DNA from: Candidatus Aciduliprofundum sp. JdFR-45
Lineage (GTDB): Archaea; Thermoplasmatota; Thermoplasmata; Thermoplasmatales; JdFR-45
Length of the DNA: 7,565 bases
NCBI GenBank assembly: GCA_002011395.1
Contig: MTNG01000112.1
Coordinates: 1-7,565 of the forward strand
Direction: 5' to 3'
Shown here: in pieces, positions 6,088 through 7,565 of the stretch
How the letters are laid out: each line of letters begins with the position of its first letter
Numbering within the stretch: the first letter of the stretch is position 1
Notes under the pieces: generated by a model
Told to the model about the DNA's origin: nothing
Database searches by the model: none
Seen by the model: the letters and a program-made list of their open reading frames with translations, nothing else
Position numbers and translations under genes: made by a program

Positions 6088-6595
6088 GCACCACCACCCC
6101 TCCCACGTTCACGGCGCACCCCTTCACGTGGAGGAGGGCTGTGTACGCGCATATTATGGCGTCCACCTCGTGCTCATTTTCACCGCCGCTCTCCACGCGG
6201 AGGATGCGACAGAGATGCTCCATCATGCGGATTTTCGGTTTAATGTAGAACCCCAGAATCTTTGCGGTTGCGGTGGGGAAGACCTCTATCACCCTCGCGT
6301 TCTCAATGCGCACCCTCAGCGCGATGGCCCTCTTGCACAGAACCCTCATATCGGGTATTGTGAGGGGAAGCGCTCTGTATCTCCTCAGAAATCTCTCCGC
6401 GTATCTCTCCTCGCTCATCAGCAGGGGCGCATCTATGGCTATCACAGCAGGCTCACATCTTTCAATGAACTCTATTACCTCTTCATCGTCCCGCACCGTG
6501 GCGGCCACAGCCCTGCCATCCCTTATGAAAGCCACGCCCGTTGGGTTGTGCGGTTTCGCCGCCAGGTCCACGCCGGCGACCGTTAACGCATTCAC
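6062..6595 (-). CDS. DUF429-family predicted nuclease (RNase H-like fold)
   Basis: A 177-residue protein resembling the DUF429 family, predicted nucleases with an RNase H-like fold; substrates are not established. Visible family features are VAGVDLA with D10, VIAIDAPL with D55, a basic region around RYRALPLTIPDMR (72-84), VIEVFPTA with E104, and EHEVDAIICAY with D145. D10, D55, E104 and D145 are plausible metal ligands. The preferred start is GTG at 6595, which overlaps the upstream lplB stop as GTGA and puts the first beta-strand right after the start. An ATG at 6658 would overlap lplB by 67 bp and add a basic, unconserved-looking tail. Last gene of the lplA-lplB cluster, so probably expressed with lipoate attachment, though no functional link is known to me. 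Confidence 0.82.
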   Translation of the reverse strand: MNALTVAGVDLAAKPHNPTGVAFIRDGRAVAATVRDDEEVIEFIERCEPAVIAIDAPLLMSEERYAERFLRRYRALPLTIPDMRVLCKRAIALRVRIENARVIEVFPTATAKILGFYIKPKIRMMEHLCRILRVESGGENEHEVDAIICAYTALLHVKGCAVNVGGVVVPKAVCAPR

Positions 6596-6888
6596 TTCCT
6601 CGCCTCGTGTGCCATCCTTATTGCGGTGCAGAAGTCGGAAGGGCTCACGCCGACGCACTCAACGCCGCGCAGGGCGTCGGCGACGGCCTTTTCCACCTCG
6701 TGTATCCTCACGCCCCTGAGCGACCTTTCCACGTCCTCTATGACCTCCTCGGGGTGCAGGAAGAAGTCGCCGGAGATGCGTATGTCCTCTATCACGTCTC
6801 CGGCAAATCTCGCGCGGACCTTTATCATCTTGCCCCCCGCGACCTTGTACACCGCGTTACCTTCTGAAATTCCACGCGTCGTTTCCAT
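6592..6888 (-). CDS. lplB: Lipoate-protein ligase accessory subunit LplB (separate C-terminal domain)
   Basis: The small partner of a split lipoate ligase. In Thermoplasma acidophilum the equivalent LplB must combine with LplA for activity, whereas most bacterial ligases carry this domain as a C-terminal part of one chain. The conserved core is YKVAGGKMIKVRARF followed by ISGDFFLHPEE, typical of the Lip_prot_lig_C domain. ATG 6888 (98 residues) has GGAGGTG 7 nt upstream, but that sequence also encodes Leu-Glu-Val-Glu of lplA. GTG 6852 (86 residues), 4 nt beyond the lplA stop and just before YKV, is a credible alternative; the ATG choice overlaps lplA by 32 bp. The stop overlaps the next gene's GTG start (GTGA), indicating translational coupling. 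Confidence 0.85.
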   Translation of the reverse strand: METTRGISEGNAVYKVAGGKMIKVRARFAGDVIEDIRISGDFFLHPEEVIEDVERSLRGVRIHEVEKAVADALRGVECVGVSPSDFCTAIRMAHEARK

Positions 6889-7565
6889 ACTTCTCCACCT
6901 CCAGTTCACGCGCGAGGGACATCTCCTTCTCCGTGAGCGTGCCCTCAACGAGTTTGAGGTTCATGGCCTCCGCGAACCCGCGGGCCAGGGCATCCGCGAC
7001 CCGGCGGAAATCCGCATCCACGCCCTCGGATTTCAGAGAGGTGACGCGGTCCTTAACGCTCTTTATCATCTTGTCCCTCACCTTCTCGGAGGGTACGCGC
7101 AGGAGGGAGAACATCTCCTCCACGTCCACATCCATGAGAAGCGTGCCGTGCTGGAGCACGCCCCCGAATCTCCGCGTCTGGGCGCTGCCGGAGATCTTCC
7201 GCCCGTTCACCACCACGTCGTTCACGCCCGCGAAGGATGCGTTTAAACCGAGTTCTCGCAGCGCTCGCACTATTCCCTCGCATATCACCCGGTAGGAATC
7301 AAGCACGCGCCCTGGTACCCACTCTGGCGGTATGACGATACTGTATGTCGCCTCCCACCTGTGGTATACAGCCCCACCGCCCGTTATGCGGCGGACGACG
7401 TCTACGCCCCGGGCCCGTGCAGCGTCAAGGTCAACCTCCTCGCTCATGCTCTGGAAGTAACCTATGGACACCGCCGGCGGTTTCCACCCGTAGATGCGCA
7501 GCGTGGGACCGCTCTCACTCAGGTGTCTCAGCACCGCCTCGTCTATGGCCATGTTCCGCGCTGCG
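6857..7565 (-). CDS. lplA: Lipoate-protein ligase LplA, catalytic subunit, 5'-partial
   Basis: Activates lipoate with ATP to lipoyl-AMP and, with LplB, transfers it to a lysine on carrier proteins such as 2-oxoacid dehydrogenase E2 or glycine-cleavage H protein. Numbering from the Met at 7552: NMAIDEAVL-type N-terminal motif, SIGYFQ (29-34), lipoyl-AMP site RRITGGGAVYH (54-64), ND (111-112), NGRKISGSAQ with catalytic-type Lys119, and QHGTLLMD (134-141). The C-terminal pattern TEKEMSLARELEVEKYG...W matches my memory of Thermoplasma LplA. The protein ends without the C-terminal accessory domain, which is encoded next door. The frame stays open upstream of that Met (Ala-Ala-Arg-Asn), and the NMAxDEA motif normally lies a few residues inside the protein, so the true start is beyond the right edge; probably about 20-30 residues are missing. 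Confidence 0.95.
   Translation of the reverse strand, partial: AARNMAIDEAVLRHLSESGPTLRIYGWKPPAVSIGYFQSMSEEVDLDAARARGVDVVRRITGGGAVYHRWEATYSIVIPPEWVPGRVLDSYRVICEGIVRALRELGLNASFAGVNDVVVNGRKISGSAQTRRFGGVLQHGTLLMDVDVEEMFSLLRVPSEKVRDKMIKSVKDRVTSLKSEGVDADFRRVADALARGFAEAMNLKLVEGTLTEKEMSLARELEVEKYGNDAWNFRR

Noticed and set aside
6596..6658. ATG-initiated extension of the DUF429 gene
   Set aside because: It would overlap lplB by 67 bp and add an Arg-rich tail that looks like frame-shifted lplB sequence; the GTGA overlap is more natural.

Overview
The window is dense, GC-rich archaeal DNA. The evidence for an archaeon is a two-domain tRNA-splicing endonuclease, TATA/BRE-type promoters placed for leaderless or nearly leaderless mRNAs, a split (bipartite) lipoate ligase and a DUF835 domain. 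The split ligase, DUF835 and the many zinc-ribbon proteins suggest a Thermoplasmata-like euryarchaeon. That lineage call is inference from recalled family patterns, not from a search.

Layout. (1) Position 2-1765, plus strand: the 3' part of a multidomain ATPase with a zinc ribbon, a DnaA-like AAA+ module and a C-terminal DUF835 domain. It runs in from the left edge. (2) 1751-4561, minus strand: a 936-residue protein with seven zinc ribbons, a helix-hairpin-helix, a long acidic linker, about six membrane helices and a C-terminal TPR array. It converges on gene 1 with a 15-bp overlap. (3) 4562-4675: a short divergent promoter region with two back-to-back TATA boxes and nested inverted repeats at its midpoint. 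(4) 4676-5164, plus strand: an atypical Ras/Rab-like small GTPase. (5) 5167-6087, plus strand: tRNA-splicing endonuclease EndA, 2 bp downstream and probably in the same operon. (6) 7565-6062, minus strand: lplA (cut by the right edge), lplB and a DUF429 RNase H-fold protein, overlapping or nearly touching. The last converges on endA with a 26-bp overlap.

Two groups have a clear role: EndA removes introns from tRNA precursors, and LplA with LplB attaches lipoate to carrier proteins. The left half is less familiar. A DnaA-like ATPase that lacks the DnaA DNA-binding domain sits tail to tail with a zinc-ribbon membrane scaffold, and that scaffold gene shares a promoter region with a small GTPase whose switch regions are degenerate. 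A common process for these three is only suggested by position. No RNA gene, mobile element, CRISPR array or gene-free stretch over 300 bp was seen.
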